Assembly: GCA_023213315.1 (NCBI GenBank)
Contig: JAKCPI010026167.1
Location: 62,001-126,000, forward strand
Origin: Euborellia annulipes
Taxonomy: Eukaryota > Arthropoda > Insecta > Dermaptera > Anisolabididae
Direction of reading: 5' to 3'
DNA: 64,000 nucleotides
The translations under genes and the position numbers were made by a program. The notes beneath the pieces are model-generated. The model did no database searches and was not told where the DNA came from. It saw only the letters and a program-made list of their open reading frames with translations. Shown piece by piece: positions 43,978-56,200 of this stretch; positions within the stretch are counted from its first letter, which is position 1; each line of letters begins with the position of its first letter.

Positions 43978-44140
43978 GGGGGTTAGGATTCCCGGCTGTC
44001 CGGTGGATATTTATTATAATCATTTGGATACCAAATGGTATAAATAAAAGTGCAAGGACCCAGTATACCAGTATATCGTATTAGCATAATAATGATAGGT
44101 ATCGTCTAAAGCCTAAGGCATAAGATACAAAAAAATAAAA
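43978..44140 (+). mobile_element. decayed SINE-A
   Basis: GATTCCCGGCTGTCCGGTGG, CATTTGGATACCAAATGG and AAGTGCAAGGACCCAG match the family at low identity. Confidence 0.45.
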
Positions 44141-44543
44141 GAAAAATTTACTAAATTAATTTAATTGTTTGAAAAAATAAATGTGTAATTAAATTAAATT
44201 TAACCTAAATATTCGAGAGATTTTTTTTTTTGATGAATGAAATTACTAACGTGAGTAAATTCTTAGTTGTATGATTTTAATGGCAAAAAATTTTATAGTC
44301 TCTCATATTTTATATAAAAAATTTAATTATAAAACTATTAAATAAATAAATTTTTCAATCCTTTAATTTTTGTTGTTAATGGAATTGTAGCCTACATATT
44401 AATAAACTCAAAGAGAAATTTTCTAGAGATTTATTAGTCAAAAATTGTAAAAAAAATACTGTTTGAAATTAATGACCTAATTATAGTATAGCTAATATCA
44501 ATAATAAATTTATTTTTAATTCAATTTCATATAGGCTTCATAC

Positions 44544-44893
44544 AGTAGCGTAGCCAGGATTTCTGCTTGGGGGGCCCAAAAGTTTTATGAACACCCGGAG
44601 GGTGTCTCCAAGTAACTTAAAGTGGACAAATTTTAAAGAGAAATAAAAACAAATAAAATAAATTTCTTTTTCTTGAAATAAAAAATAATTTTAATACAAA
44701 ATTCGTAAATATTAGTGATTTTTTCAATTATTTTTAATTATTAATAAGTTTTTTTTTTAGATTTTAGAATTAATGAGAGTTAATAAAATAATTATTTAGA
44801 AAAAAAAAATCATTAGGGAAAACAATAGGTATTTTTTTGTTTTGGAGAAGGCTTTGGGGGGAGCCCTTGCCCCCCCCTGAATACGCCACTGGC
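44544..44893. mobile_element. MITE, reversed copy of the 43414 element
   Basis: ACAGTAGCGTAGCCAGGATT and CTGAATACGCCACTGGC ends, with CCCAAAAGTTTTATGAAC and GGAGAAGGCTTTGGGG subterminal. It lacks the SINE insertion and shows the uninterrupted structure. Confidence 0.7.
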
Positions 44894-45460
44894 TTCGTAT
44901 ATATATTTATCAATCGGCCCTTTACTTTGTTTGAAAAGCTGGATGATTGTGTATTAGACTATTCGCTCAATTTTTGAAGTGAAACTCCTCCAGTCCTAGT
45001 GAGATGCAGAGTCGCCCACATGTACAGAAGCCAAGTAAATTTGAATTTTCTTGATGTCACCCAGGTATAAAAAAAAAGAGATTGTAATGCAAGGGACTCA
45101 AATGATCCTAATCTTTTCCCTACATAATGAATGTGAATTCTTTTGCAGAAATTTCACTTTTCTAGTGGAGCCATTAAAGAATAATATTACGTAAGCATTC
45201 TAGGGTATCTAGGGGGTATCTCCTTTGGTTATTTTGCTGACGAGGGGGAGGTTAATAAGTTGCTTAAGTAAAGATATTTAAGCTAAAAAAAAACGGCTGT
45301 TGTACTCTAAATAAAAAGGTTAAACATAAAAAAAAATTGAAATAAATAAGGACGGACTCTAAATACCGAAAAATAGACGAGAAAAGAGGAGGTCCCCCCT
45401 GACCAAAAATTTCCTTACAAAATGAGTGGTTTCATTGAATAGTATGAAAACGTGTTTGCT
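44894..45460. other. stretch without supportable features
   Basis: It is moderately AT-rich unique sequence. No ORF or repeat ends were recognised. Confidence 0.35.
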
Positions 45461-45462
45461 TT

Positions 45463-46124
45463 TTTTACTTTCTCTTACCTCTATGTATATGTTAATATAT
45501 ATAGAGAGAGAAAGTATTGAATTCATGTCAAAAATTCGATGTCGAGTTTTGATGCATATACACGTTTTGAGGTCCCCTGAATCCAAAAAAGTGGGTTTTC
45601 GCAACATGGTCTGCCTGTGTGTGTCTGTCTGTCTGTCTGTGAACAAAATATCTCAAGAACGAAAAGAAGGAGGTTGAAATTTTATATTTAAGTTAGGCAC
45701 CTCCCTGGGACGTGACACGAAGCTTTTGAACAAAATCGACCAAAGAGTACTAGTACTTTACTGATGCACTTTTTCATTTTTTTTTAGATTTTCTCTAAAT
45801 TTGCTCCAACGATTTTTTTTTTTAATTCAAAAATCATTATTTTTTAGATTCTCTTTAAAATGAATATTCTCATTTTGCCAATGAAATCTTCTGAAGACCA
45901 CTTTACTCTTGTACTCCATAGAAAAGATAGGAGAAATGGTTGTGCAAAATATAAATATTTTGCCATACTTAGAAATTTTACATCTTGAAAATCGAATGTA
46001 CCGTTCTGTCGGAAACTAAATACATGTCGATACAAAAAATCTGGTGTGACAAGCACAGTACACAACTTTCGATTACCGAAGAGAAGAGAAAGTTGTGTGC
46101 TGTGCGTCAGTCACACCAGATTTT
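45463..46124 (+). mobile_element. family X element, full copy
   Basis: It has an ACTTTCTCTTACC hairpin start and a CAGTCACACCAGATTTTTA end. The GTCTGTCTGTCTGTC tract, GTACTAGTAC palindrome and end hairpin are intact. Confidence 0.8.
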
Positions 46125-46129
46125 TAAAT

Positions 46130-49100
46130 TTTTAGAATGTCTGTGTTTAAGATTAACATTTATGATTATTTCCGGATGATTATGAAATTTGGATCAAATT
46201 TGTCCGATCATCACTTAGGCATTCAATAATAACTTGTGCACACGTACCAATACATCCTTAAATAGAATTACACCTACATCATAAAACTTCCTACGCAGTC
46301 TTCCTTTTCCCAAATTGTTTTCAACTCAGAAATATAAATGCCTGTTGCTAATTGCCTACACACCTATACGCTTGCTTAAATATATTTAATGAAAGAACTT
46401 CCGGTTCAATTTAGATCCAAACAGTTACGCTCAAATTCTATTGATTTTAAAATTTATTATGATAAACCTTCATTCATTGTTTGGTTGAAAATATTAAATC
46501 TTTATTTAATATTTTTTTCATTAACACAAAAGAAAACTGTTAATTGATAATACAAATTTAATTTTAAATCTAATAACAGTACAAAGCATGTTTAAAAGTT
46601 ATGATTCTGTTATTTTTCTATTAAGTGTTAAGTTATTATTTATTAATTATTTTGAAATGAATTTTAATATGTTTCAAACCAATACTCGTATCACATCTCC
46701 ATTTCTGGGTTAATCGAAAATTAATGTCATTTCCAGAAATCCGGGGACAGTTGTTACGGTCCGGTTAAGCAGCTCTGATAAGACAGACTTAAGACCTTTT
46801 GAGCTCTCAAAGGACACGCATGCCTTAACTCACATACCCGTTTTCATCAACCGACAAATGACTTAAATGGAATAAGTGAATTAAAGATTAATTTATTTAT
46901 TTTTAACGAGAAAGAAGTAGAGATTTTAGATATTTTTCTTATCTATTTCCTTTACTTAACAACAATGAAAAAAAAAGAATTAATCATATCACTTTGAGTA
47001 ACAACTTCAAAACAAGTAACAAAGGTTTACATTATTTGTCTGATTTAGTGATGAAATTTGGATAAGATTAGAGTCAGTTCAACCAAGAGTGACTCTTGAT
47101 CTGTGAGCAATGCTCATTGAGCATTCATGAACATGGTTTCTCTAATATACACTGTTAAGGATTTTCAAGGATATTCATAAACTTGTTTATGGGTGATTCT
47201 TTTACAAACCGAACACTTTCTGACCGACATATATTTGAGATGGCTGAATTTTTTTTACGGATTCTATATCGAAAAAAAGAGACCCGTATTCGAGGATTTT
47301 CTTTTTTTCTTTAATATTTTGGACAATAGAAAGGGTCAAAAATATGAGAAATAGGTGGCTTAAAAGCTCACTTTTATAAATTCATAACTCGGGTTTTATT
47401 TGAGCTAAAAAAAAAAGGTAAAATGATTTGCACTTGAGGGAGAAAAAAATTTAGTCTCCCTAAAAAAAAGGTAAAATGATTTTCACGGGAGGGGAAAAAA
47501 ATTTCAAAAAAAAAAGTAAAATGATATAAATTTTTTATAGGAAATACAAGTTTCGGTTTCGGTTACTGTTTCGGCCGAAACTAAGGTTGAGGCCGAATAT
47601 TCGGTTTTGGCTGAAAATCTTGTTTCGGTCGGACCCTATTTATGATACAGCAATATCTCTAATACTATTATTGTATTTAGATGGATGTTCCTGATGGCAA
47701 GCGCCTGGAATGAAGGCACACAACGCAACACCCACGCTTAATTTATAATCTAACTACTCGGCACCAATCATTAAAAATCATTCTTCTCTTAATAATTAAT
47801 AAAATGTAATATACAAGAGTGACTAGAATTGATGGTGATAATTATTTTAACAAGATTATTTTCGACATAATAAAAAAATTTAAGACGAGGTATAAAAGTA
47901 ATATAGGCTTAATACTGAATTATTATCCTTTAAGTTTTTACGCGTATATTGAAAATTCGCTTAAATTAAATATTTCAGTTTTATGTTCAAATAAAAATTA
48001 AAATATATCATAATATTAATAATTTTAATATGAATAGGAATTTTTTACGATTTTATTTATTTTAATAACTTTTTAGATTAGATAGATATAAGGTTTTTTT
48101 ATTATTCTTTAAACATTTATTTGATAATTTCTCTTTCTATAAAATGAGGTTGAAAATGAAAAAAGAATGTATTATCAATAGAGGATTCGAGCCCACATCA
48201 GGATCGTTAAATATGAAATGTGACAATAAACAATTAATATTTATCATATTTTTATTATCTTCTCTTCATAACATGATTCATAATATTCAAATGTATTAAT
48301 TTATTACTAAACAACCTACGAAACTTATTAAAATTTAATTAGGCGACTTAGTTTTATTTTGTTAACTGTTTTTGAGAGAATTTTCAATAGATTGATGAAA
48401 TTGTTTTAGACACTCGTAGCTGGGTCCTTTATTCCACATGCTTGTTAGGTTTCCTACATAAATTATTTATTTAAAATAATTAGTGGCTAATGTATTTAAG
48501 GAATAATTATAATAATAAATAATAATATATGATTGGATAAATCGCGCCTCCTGGACTCGAACTCATCTTCTAAATTATTCCTGGTCTTTAACCCACCAAC
48601 TATTCTCAAACAAAGCTCTACCTAGTTAAGTTTTATTTATTCTGATCATTAAAGAAGAACTTTAAATAATTTTAAAGTGAGTGAGATATCTCATATAAAA
48701 GTCAACGATTAAAAATCGTTTATGAAATTAAAAAAAAATAGACTATATATTTATGTAACTAGACTATATATCAGTGAATAGACGACCTTCTCACCAAAGA
48801 ATGTCCCGGAGAAGAAACTCAACAATGAAAAGCATTCCGGTGAACAAAAACTGAAAAAAAAGAAGATTAAGATACGAATAAATAAATGAAAATGGAAAAC
48901 AAGTCAGATTTTAAAATATAAATTCATGTATATATACGGTATAAAAAATGATAAATCGAAGGTGAAATTAAAATAAAAAGAAAAATTGGAGCAATAGGCG
49001 AATAACGGCTTAGAGGTAAGTAAACACGCCCTTTGAGTCATCAGGTGGTTTGAGAATTTCTCTCCGGATGAAAATGTCATCGAAAACGAGGGGGAAACTG

Positions 49101-49245
49101 AATAGAAAAGAAATGTTTGAATTGTCAAGAACAGGTAATGCTCAAGTCGGAGGAAGGAGGGATTGTATTTTCCTCTACAAATTATATGCATGGAATTTTT
49201 TTTGCATCTACTCAAGCCCCCTATTTGTATTGAACAAGGCGATAT
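46130..49245. other. largest stretch with few recognised features
   Basis: It contains a GC-richer unique patch at 46735-46865, TTCGG-rich repeats at about 47555-47635, near-duplicate AAAAAGGTAAAATGATTT units at 47410-47525, a tRNA-like SINE relic (B box GAGTTCGAGTCCAGG, minus, about 48545-48620), and open frames at 47819-48001 (+) and 48904-49215 (-) without recognisable domains. Confidence 0.35.
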
Positions 49246-49583
49246 TCTAGACCATTGGTTCCCAAGTGGGCGATTTGGGATATCAGGGGGGCAATAAATA
49301 AGTAGGGGGCGATTGGGGGGGGGGGATGAGTATTCAAAGGGGGAAAAATTATTAGAGTTTACTAAAATTTAAAAGAATAAATCAAAGAGAAAAATTTCCC
49401 ATTTACAGAATAGTCAGAAAACAAAATATTGTCATAAAAATAAAATAGTCTGAAGATAATTCCAATCTAGAATTGGAAACGCCATTTTTGTTTTCATTAA
49501 ATAAAGATTGCCGAAAAAAGATCCATTTTTGTTATTTTCTTCTTAAAAATAAAATTATTATTAGATTTTTAAAAGGTTACTTT

Positions 49584-49752
49584 CGGAAAGAAATAAGACA
49601 AAAAATTAATCAATCTTTATCTAATTTTTAATTTCGATTGCCGACGTTTCGGACGCATATCGCATCCTTCCTCAGGACAATCGGTGTCGGCAATCAAAAT
49701 TAAAAATTAGATAAAGATTGATTAAATTTTTGTCTGATTTCTTTCTTGGCTT
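49584..49752. mobile_element. 169-bp foldback centred on a ribozyme-like motif
   Basis: Arms of about 60 nt (AAGAAATAAGACAAAAAATT, AATCAATCTTTATCTAATTT, GATTGCCGAC and complements) enclose a single core. It does not encode a protein. Confidence 0.7.
49636..49682 (-). ncRNA. hammerhead-like ribozyme motif, best preserved
   Basis: Minus strand, 5' to 3': stem I GATTGTC (49682-49676), core CTGAGGA (49675-49669), one unpaired A, stem II GGATGCG-ATA-TGCGTCC (7 bp with two wobbles), GAAA (49650-49647), CGTC, then stem I partner GGCAATC (49642-49636). Stem I pairs over 7 bp. ACGT forms a self-complementary minimal stem III and GTC is the cleavage triplet. Topology and invariant bases fit a type I hammerhead; the extra A before stem II is the only core deviation. 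Confidence 0.5.
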
Positions 49753-49970
49753 CCATTTGAAAATTTCAACGATTCAGTCACTATTTCTGCAGCTGTTGTA
49801 TTTTTTCACTTTGAAAAGAAAACGTTATCTGAGGAACTTGATTGATTCATTCACTTATAAATAAAGTACTTTTTTGTTAAAAATTTTAAATCATTGAATG
49901 AAAATGAAAAGGGGGCGATAGGTGAAAGACAACAACCTCCAGAAAGGGGCGATGGGCCAAAAAAATATTT

Positions 49971-50755
49971 AAAAAATCACTGTCAATATGGGTAGTGATA
50001 AAATAGAATAAACCAAATAATACTACATATTACAACAATAATACTTTTATTTTCTCTGCAGTTAATTTTTAATAAACCAGCTTGTTAATGAGTAGGCTAC
50101 ATTTTAAGCCTTCAAATAAAACAATAATTGAGGGCAGATTATGTAAGATTAGGTAAGGAGAAGTGTAAGATTAGGTAAGGAGAAGTGAGGGGGCCAAATT
50201 TCTTTTCCACGGGGCTCCAAAAGGGTTAGGAACGGCCCTGATGATTGGTCCAATGCTGGTATTACTTTCTAAATCTTCATCATATATAATAATAATAAAC
50301 GCCTTAAGATAAATTAATATTTTTACTTTTGTCTCAGGTGTATAATCTCCCTAATTTCATCATTTATTTTTATAAAACGATTAATTTAAAAAAAATACCC
50401 ACCACCCTCCTTTTTGAAATTGAAATACATTAGTGAAGAATGGGAATGCTTTTTAGAGATAATTAGTTTCTCGTTATGGTTTCAATGTAAAAATAATAGA
50501 GATAACAAATGTTTAACATCCATTTAAATTCTGCTCTCTAAAGAGGACAGGTTGGTTTAAAAAAAATTCATTAGTAAAGAAACAAAGCTCACACTATTAT
50601 AAGGCCATAAATAGAAAAAAAAAGACTATTTACAATGTCAGTTGAATGTTTGACAAAAGATTATTTCTAGGACAAGTATCCGGAGTTCTCGGGCGGATGA
50701 CGAAAATTTTGTTAGCCTAGAAGAAGTCTATAAAAAAAAACAAATATAAATTTTT
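49971..50755. other. stretch without supportable features
   Basis: It is AT-rich; a direct duplication GTAAGATTAGGTAAGGAGAA occurs at about 50145-50190. No gene seen. Confidence 0.35.
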
Positions 50756-50758
50756 TAG

Positions 50759-51147
50759 TTAAGGTGCGCGTCTCGAAAAACCGTTAGAACACGATTCACT
50801 ACGGAGTTATTCGAGGCGGCAAGAGATGGCGTTAGTTTTCCCCATAGAAATACAAGGGATTTATTCCATTTCATTTAAAAGATTCCAGCTAATTAATTAA
50901 GGGTAGAAAATTAATTATTTTTCAACACAATGATTACTAATTTAATTATCTAAAAGATATAGAGCGAATTTTTAAAAAATATCTTTTCTTTAATGCTATT
51001 AATCTAAAAAAAAATGTATTTTTTCGAAAATCAAAAAAAGGGCTTCTATAAGTTGTAGATATTTTAAATAGCTTTAATTTTTAAAAAATTTGAGGTCGAT
51101 AGCCGCTGGAATCTCCCAAAATTAGCACCCCGAAACGCGTTCCTTAA
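50759..51147 (+). mobile_element. family W element
   Basis: TTAA-flanked GGTGCGCGTCTCGAAAAACC and CCCGAAACGCGTTCC, in the same direction as 22008-22410. Confidence 0.75.
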
Positions 51148-51589
51148 TAAAAATATGAACTAAGGCTTCTAAGGACTATTAAATAATGTGAAAAATGAAA
51201 AAAAAAAAAAAAAAATTAGGTGTTGGCTGTGTCTTCTACACAGCCGGTGGCTTTTTAACGTGACAACGTCTTTTTGCTTGATTTCAAAAAAATTTTTTTC
51301 TCTTAGCTATATTGAAATATAAAGAGAGAAAAGTATTGTTTTTTTTACTAGTAGTTTGTTTTCATAAATAAACATGTGCAAACATTTTCATTGAAACAAT
51401 AGATGACAGGTGTGGCTTTTTTTTTATCCATTACTAGCTGCGGTAGGGTTGCCTTCGGCAACCCTACCCCGCTAGGCCCTGGCGGGCGGCGTCTCGGGAT
51501 ATGACTAAGAGTTGTCCAGATAAATGTATTTTAATTAATTATGAAAAAGAGTTTTTATTTTTTATTTTAAATATTTGATTAATATATTT

Positions 51590-53405
51590 TTCAATTATTT
51601 ACACCCTAAGAAAGCAACATTTTAAATTTTATTAAAAACGAATGAAAAATAAATTTCAGGGGGGGGTCAGGGGGGGTGATTGAACTTTCTGATGTCTAAA
51701 ATACCATTTTTCAATTATTTACACCCTAAGAAAGCGTCATTTTAAATTTTATTAAAATCGAATGAAAAATAAATTTTAGGGGGGGTCAGGGGGGTGATTG
51801 AACTTTCTGATGTCTAAAATACCATTTTTCAATTATTTACACCCTAAGAAAGCAACATTTTAAATTTTATTAAAATCGAATGAAAAATAAATTTAGGGGG
51901 GTCAGGGGGTGATTGAACTTTCTGATGTCTAAAATACCATTTTTCAATTATTTACACCCTAAGAAAGCGTCATTTTAAATTTTATTAAAATCGAATGAAA
52001 AATAAATTTCAGGGGGGTCAGGGGGGTGATTGAACTTTCTGATGTCTAAAATACCATTTTTCAATTATTTACACCCTAAGAAAGCATCATTTTAAATTTT
52101 ATTAAAATCGAATGAAAAATAAATTTCAGGGGGGTCAGGGGGTGATTGAACTTTCTGATGTCTAAAATACCATTTTTCAATTATTTACACCCTAAGAAAG
52201 CGTCATTTTAAATTTTATTAAAATCGAATGAAAAATAAATTTCAGGGGGGTCAGGGGGTGATTGAACTTTCTGATGTCTAAAATACCATTTTTCAATTAT
52301 TTACACCCTAAGAAAGCGTCATTTTAAATTTTATTAAAATCGAATGAAAAATAAATTTTAGGGGGGGTCAGGGGGGTGATTGAACTTTCTGATGTCTAAA
52401 ATACCATTTTTCAATTATTTACACCCTAAGAAAGCAACATTTTAAATTTTATTAAAATCGAATGAAAAATAAATTTCAGGGGGGGGTCAGGGGGGTGTTT
52501 GAACTTTCTGATGTCTAAAATACCATTTTTCAATTATTTACACCCTAAGAAAGCAACATTTTAAATTTTATTAAAATCGAATGAAAAATAAATTTCAGGG
52601 GGGTCAGGGGGGTGATTGAACTTTCTGATGTCTAAAATACCATTTTTCAATTATTTACACCCTAAGAAAGCGTCATTTTAAATTTTATTAAAATCGATTG
52701 AAAAATAAATTTCATGGGGGGTCAGGGGGGTGTTTGAACTTTCTGATGTCTAAAATACCATTTTTCAATTATTTACACCCTAAGAAAGCAACATTTTAAA
52801 TTTTATTAAAATCGATTGAAAAATAAATTTCATGGGGGGTCAGGGGGGTGTTTGAACTTTCTGATGTCTAAAATACCATTTTTCAATTATTTACACCCTA
52901 AGAAAGCAACATTTTAAATTTTATTAAAATCGAATGAAAAATAAATTTCAGGGGGGGTCAGGGGGGTGATTGAACTTTCTGATGTCTAAAATACCATTTT
53001 TCAATTATTTACACCCTAAGAAAGCGTCATTTTAAATTTTATTAAAATCGATTGAAAAATAAATTTCAGGGGGGGTCAGGGGGTGTTTGAACTTTCTGAT
53101 GTCTAAAATACCATTTTTCAATTATTTACACCCTAAGAAAGCAACATTTTAAATTTTATTAAAATCGAATGAAAAATAAATTTCAGGGGGGTCAGGGGGG
53201 TGATTGAACTTTCTGATGTCTAAAATACCATTTTTCAATTATTTACACCCTAAGAAAGCAACATTTTAAATTTTATTAAAATCGAATGAAAAATAAATTT
53301 CAGGGGGGTCAGGGGGGTGATTGAACTTTCTGATGTCTAAAATACCATTTTTCAATTATTTACACCCTAAGAAAGCGTCATTTTAAATTTTATTAAAATC
53401 GAATG
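51590..53405 (+). repeat. tandem array, about 118-bp unit, about 15 units
   Basis: The unit contains CAATTATTTACACCCTAAG, AAAGCRWCATTTTAAATTTT, AAAATCGAATGAAAAATAAA, GGGGGTCAGGGGG and GAACTTTCTGATGTC. Sixteen CAATTATTTACACCC landmarks are spaced 114-120 bp. Variation is mainly in G-run length and two alternative forms (GCAACA or GCGTCA), which alternate irregularly. Confidence 0.9.
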
Positions 53406-53721
53406 AAAAATAAAAAAAATAAAATTTTAGGGGGGGGGGTGGGGGCGCAGAGCGGAAAAATCTTTTCAAATGTCGAATTGTTAGGGGGAGGAAGAGTTTT
53501 TATTTTTCATTTTAAAGATTTGATAAATATATTTTTCATAAAGCGAGTTAGATCCTGTTTTCCAATGCTTTGCTATGGGGTAATAGATAACCCCCAAAAA
53601 GGGGGGGGTTCCCTACCCCTAATTCGATATAATGATAGCCTAAAACCACCCCCGGAAAATTCCCTACCCATTAAAAAAAACTCCATGAAAATCGGTCCAG
53701 TAGTTTCGGAGTCTATGCGTT

Positions 53722-53726
<5 letters not shown>

Positions 53727-53794
<68 letters not shown>
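53727..53794 (+). repeat. (CAGA)n microsatellite
   Basis: About 17 copies of ACAG near the Helitron 5' end. Such tracts are usual at this place; a short CTGT version is in the relative at 29051. Confidence 0.9.
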
Positions 53795-53847
53795 GATTGT
53801 CTTTTATATAATAGTATAGATATAGAAGAGCGACTTATGCTTAAAAA

Positions 53848-54690
53848 GTGAGGTTTTTCGAGAAAAAAACTAATTTCAGCGATAATTACTCGGGATTTTT
53901 TTTATTTATTCTATTAGAGGTTATCCTTCTGCACCAAATGACATCTCATTTAATCAGATCTGATTAGCCGTTCGGAATCTACAGGGGTTTAAAATTTCGA
54001 AAAACGAAATCCCGCCGAGTCCTCTCATGCGGTAAAATGACCTCAAATCAAAAAAAAGAAAAAAACACCCCGGGGTATTGAACCACTCTTTCTAAAACTA
54101 TATTTAGATTTAATGTAGCTTTTATGGTCAAGTAGCTATGCGTTGCACAAGTAGGGCTATTTTTCGATATTTTTTTGCCTAAAAAATGAGGTTTTTCGAG
54201 AAAAAAACCAATTTTGGAGTTAATTATTCGGGATTTTTTTATTTATTCTATTAGAGGTTATCCTTCTGCACCAAATGACATCTCATTTAATCAGATCTGA
54301 TTAGCTGTTCGGAATCTACAGGGGTTTAAATTTTCGAAAAACGAAATCCCGCCGAGTGCTCTCATGCGGTAAAATGACGTCATATCAAAAAAAAGAAAAA
54401 AACACCCCGGGGTATTGAACCACTCTTTCTAAAACTATATTTAGATTTAATATAGCTTTTATGGTCAAGTCGCTATGCGTTGCACAAGTAGGGCTATTTT
54501 TCGATATTTTTTTGCCTAAAAAATGAGGTTTTTCGAGAAAAAAAACAATTTTGGAGTTAATTATTCGGGATTTTTTTATTTATTCTATTAGAGGTTATCT
54601 TTCTGCACCAAATGACATCTAATTTAATCAGATCTGATTAGCCGTTCGGAATCTACAGGGGTTTAAAATTTCAAATTAGAATTTACCGCA
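53848..54690 (+). repeat. tandem repeat, about 337-bp unit, 2.5 copies
   Basis: GAGGTTTTTCGAGAAAAAAA, CACCAAATGACATCTCATTT, CGTTCGGAATCTACAGGGG and AACACCCCGGGGTATTGAAC recur at a 337-bp step (53848, about 54187, about 54524). The units are highly similar, so the duplication is recent. Confidence 0.8.
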
Positions 54691-54869
54691 GCGCGGTAAA
54701 ATAAAATGATAGGAAAAAAATAAATGGTGAAATCTTTAGCTGAAAACTCATTCTTTCTAACCGTATATTCCCCATAATTATACCACTTAAGACAGAGGAG
54801 TTATTTAAGCTGATAAACTTTTTCGTGCATGCCCCTCTAACATGATTTGTAAGACGTTGTCACGTCAAA

Positions 54870-55475
54870 AAAAAATTATTAAATTACATTAATAATTATT
54901 TCATATTTGTCCTCGTTCATTATCATTTGTTAAATTAAATATAGAGACATAGAGTTGTGAGGTTAAAATTCACAATTAAATCTTTCATTTGCATAAATAA
55001 ATGAATAGATATTTCACCTCAACTAAATTTATTATTATTTTCATATCTGAATCCGGGTTTTCACTTCGATTCAAACTATCCATATATTAAACTGTTTGCA
55101 AATTAATTCAATTAAAATCTAGAATTTATATCTATGACAAACATTTATATGAATCTATATATTCAATGTCTTCTTTTATAACTAAACATATTAACATAAT
55201 AATATCTTTCGGTTATTTGTAAAATTTAAGCACAATATGAATTCAATTTGTAATTTAACCATTAGATCAAAATTTGTTTTTACAAACAAGGAGTAATAAT
55301 AGATTGAATAAATTATAACTTTCTAAGTAGAGAGTGAGAACATGTGTATTGATTTTATGCTAAAAGAGAATCAAAATGTCCATCATTTCGGCAACGAAAT
55401 TTGAAATTATTAAATGAAAAAAAAGATCTTATTGAATAACTATTAAATTATTAAAATAAAAGTGAAATTAAATTT
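54870..55475. other. stretch without supportable features
   Basis: It is AT-rich unique sequence with no supportable ORF or element ends. Confidence 0.4.
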
Positions 55476-55479
55476 ATAT

Positions 55480-55597
55480 GGCCAGAAGAAAATATTGTCC
55501 AAATGGCTTAAATAAAATCAACGGACTGCCTGGGATCCGAACCCTCGGCCCTTGATATAAAAGGCAGGCTACCAACTACAACAAGCCCGAGTCCTTT
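55480..55597 (-). mobile_element. SINE-A head fragment, reversed
   Basis: TCCAAATGGCTTAAATAAAATC, CTGGGATCCGAACCCTCGGCC and ACAAGCCCGAG are the complement of the SINE-A head. Confidence 0.65.
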
Positions 55598-55626
55598 GTA
55601 AATTTTATTGCTGCATCTTGAGTTCT

Positions 55627-55900
55627 GCCCTCGTGCTTGGAGTAGATGGTAGCGCGCCTGCCTTGTATACCAAGGGTCGAAGGTTCGGATCCCAGGCAGT
55701 CCGATGATTTTATTTAAGCCATTTGAATACCAAATGGCTTAAATAAGAATGCTTGGACCCCACCATACTTTAGTATATATATTCATAATAACGGTTATCG
55801 TTTAAAGTCTTATATGGCTTAAGTTGCCGAAAAAACTGTGTGAATGTATGTGTGAGTGTGAGTGGGAATGAGAAAAAAGTGTGTTTAAAAAAAAAAAATC
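55627..55900 (+). mobile_element. SINE-A, full copy, inside family X debris
   Basis: The target duplication ATCTTGAGTTCT lies before the head and after poly-A. Head CTTGGAGTAGATGGTAGCG, B box AGGTTCGGATCCC. The site is the X motif ATCTTGAATTCTAA, and X continues after it to the end hairpin at 56022. Confidence 0.85.
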
Positions 55901-55904
55901 TTGA

Positions 55905-56022
55905 GTTCTAACATATCGGCGGAAACTAAATATATGTCGACACAAAAAAATCTGGTGTGACAAGCACAGTACCTTTGGTAAGAGAAAGTTGTGTCCTGTG
56001 CGACCAGTCACACCAGATTTTT
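55905..56022 (+). mobile_element. family X end fragment
   Basis: ATATCGGCGGAAACTAAATA then the end hairpin with an internal deletion (AGCACAGTACCTTTGGTAAG). Confidence 0.7.
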
Positions 56023-56200
56023 AAATCAACATCTCAAACGACAAGAGTCTAATGGAATTTATTTCGTTGAGCTAAATAGGTCATAAAAAATTTAAGTATA
56101 TCTTAAATCATAAATTAAAAATCATAATACATAATAGGTAACTCACCTGTACAGTGCATTTCAATAGATTGATGGTAAAATTTTAAAAGCCAAATATATA

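Larger units (their letters stand above)
49251..49970. mobile_element. hAT-like MITE remnant hosting a foldback
   Basis: CATTGGTTCCCAAGTGGGCG at the left and repeated GGGGGCGAT motifs at both ends resemble the CAGTGGTTCCCAACC element at 58145. The right TIR is not clear. The foldback at 49584-49752 lies inside. Confidence 0.4.
51434..53820 (-). mobile_element. non-autonomous Helitron, 2387 bp
   Basis: Read on the minus strand it starts TCTATACTATTATATAAAAG just after an A (53821 side). It runs through a CTGT tract and ends with the hairpin TAGGGTTGCC/GGCAACCCTA then CAGCTAG followed by T. 5'-TC, 3' hairpin plus CTAG, and A/T insertion without duplication are the Helitron hallmarks. No Rep/helicase ORF is present. 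The interior is the 118-bp tandem array. Confidence 0.75.
51257..54868. mobile_element. composite region bounded by ACGTGACAACGTCTT inverted ends
   Basis: ACGTGACAACGTCTTTTT at about 51259 and AAGACGTTGTCACGT at about 54852 are inverted. Between them lie X debris, the Helitron 51434-53820 and an about 337-bp tandem repeat. The boundaries suggest one older transposon colonised by others. Confidence 0.45.

Noticed and set aside
45359..46179. Several 64-95-codon frames on both strands
   Set aside because: They are translations of a family X copy and recur wherever X occurs.
51590..53405. CRISPR-like array
   Set aside because: There are no unique spacers; the whole 118-bp unit repeats, and the genome is animal.
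53403..53819. 138-codon open frame ending in a (TDRQ)n run
   Set aside because: It is the Helitron end plus the CAGA microsatellite translated.
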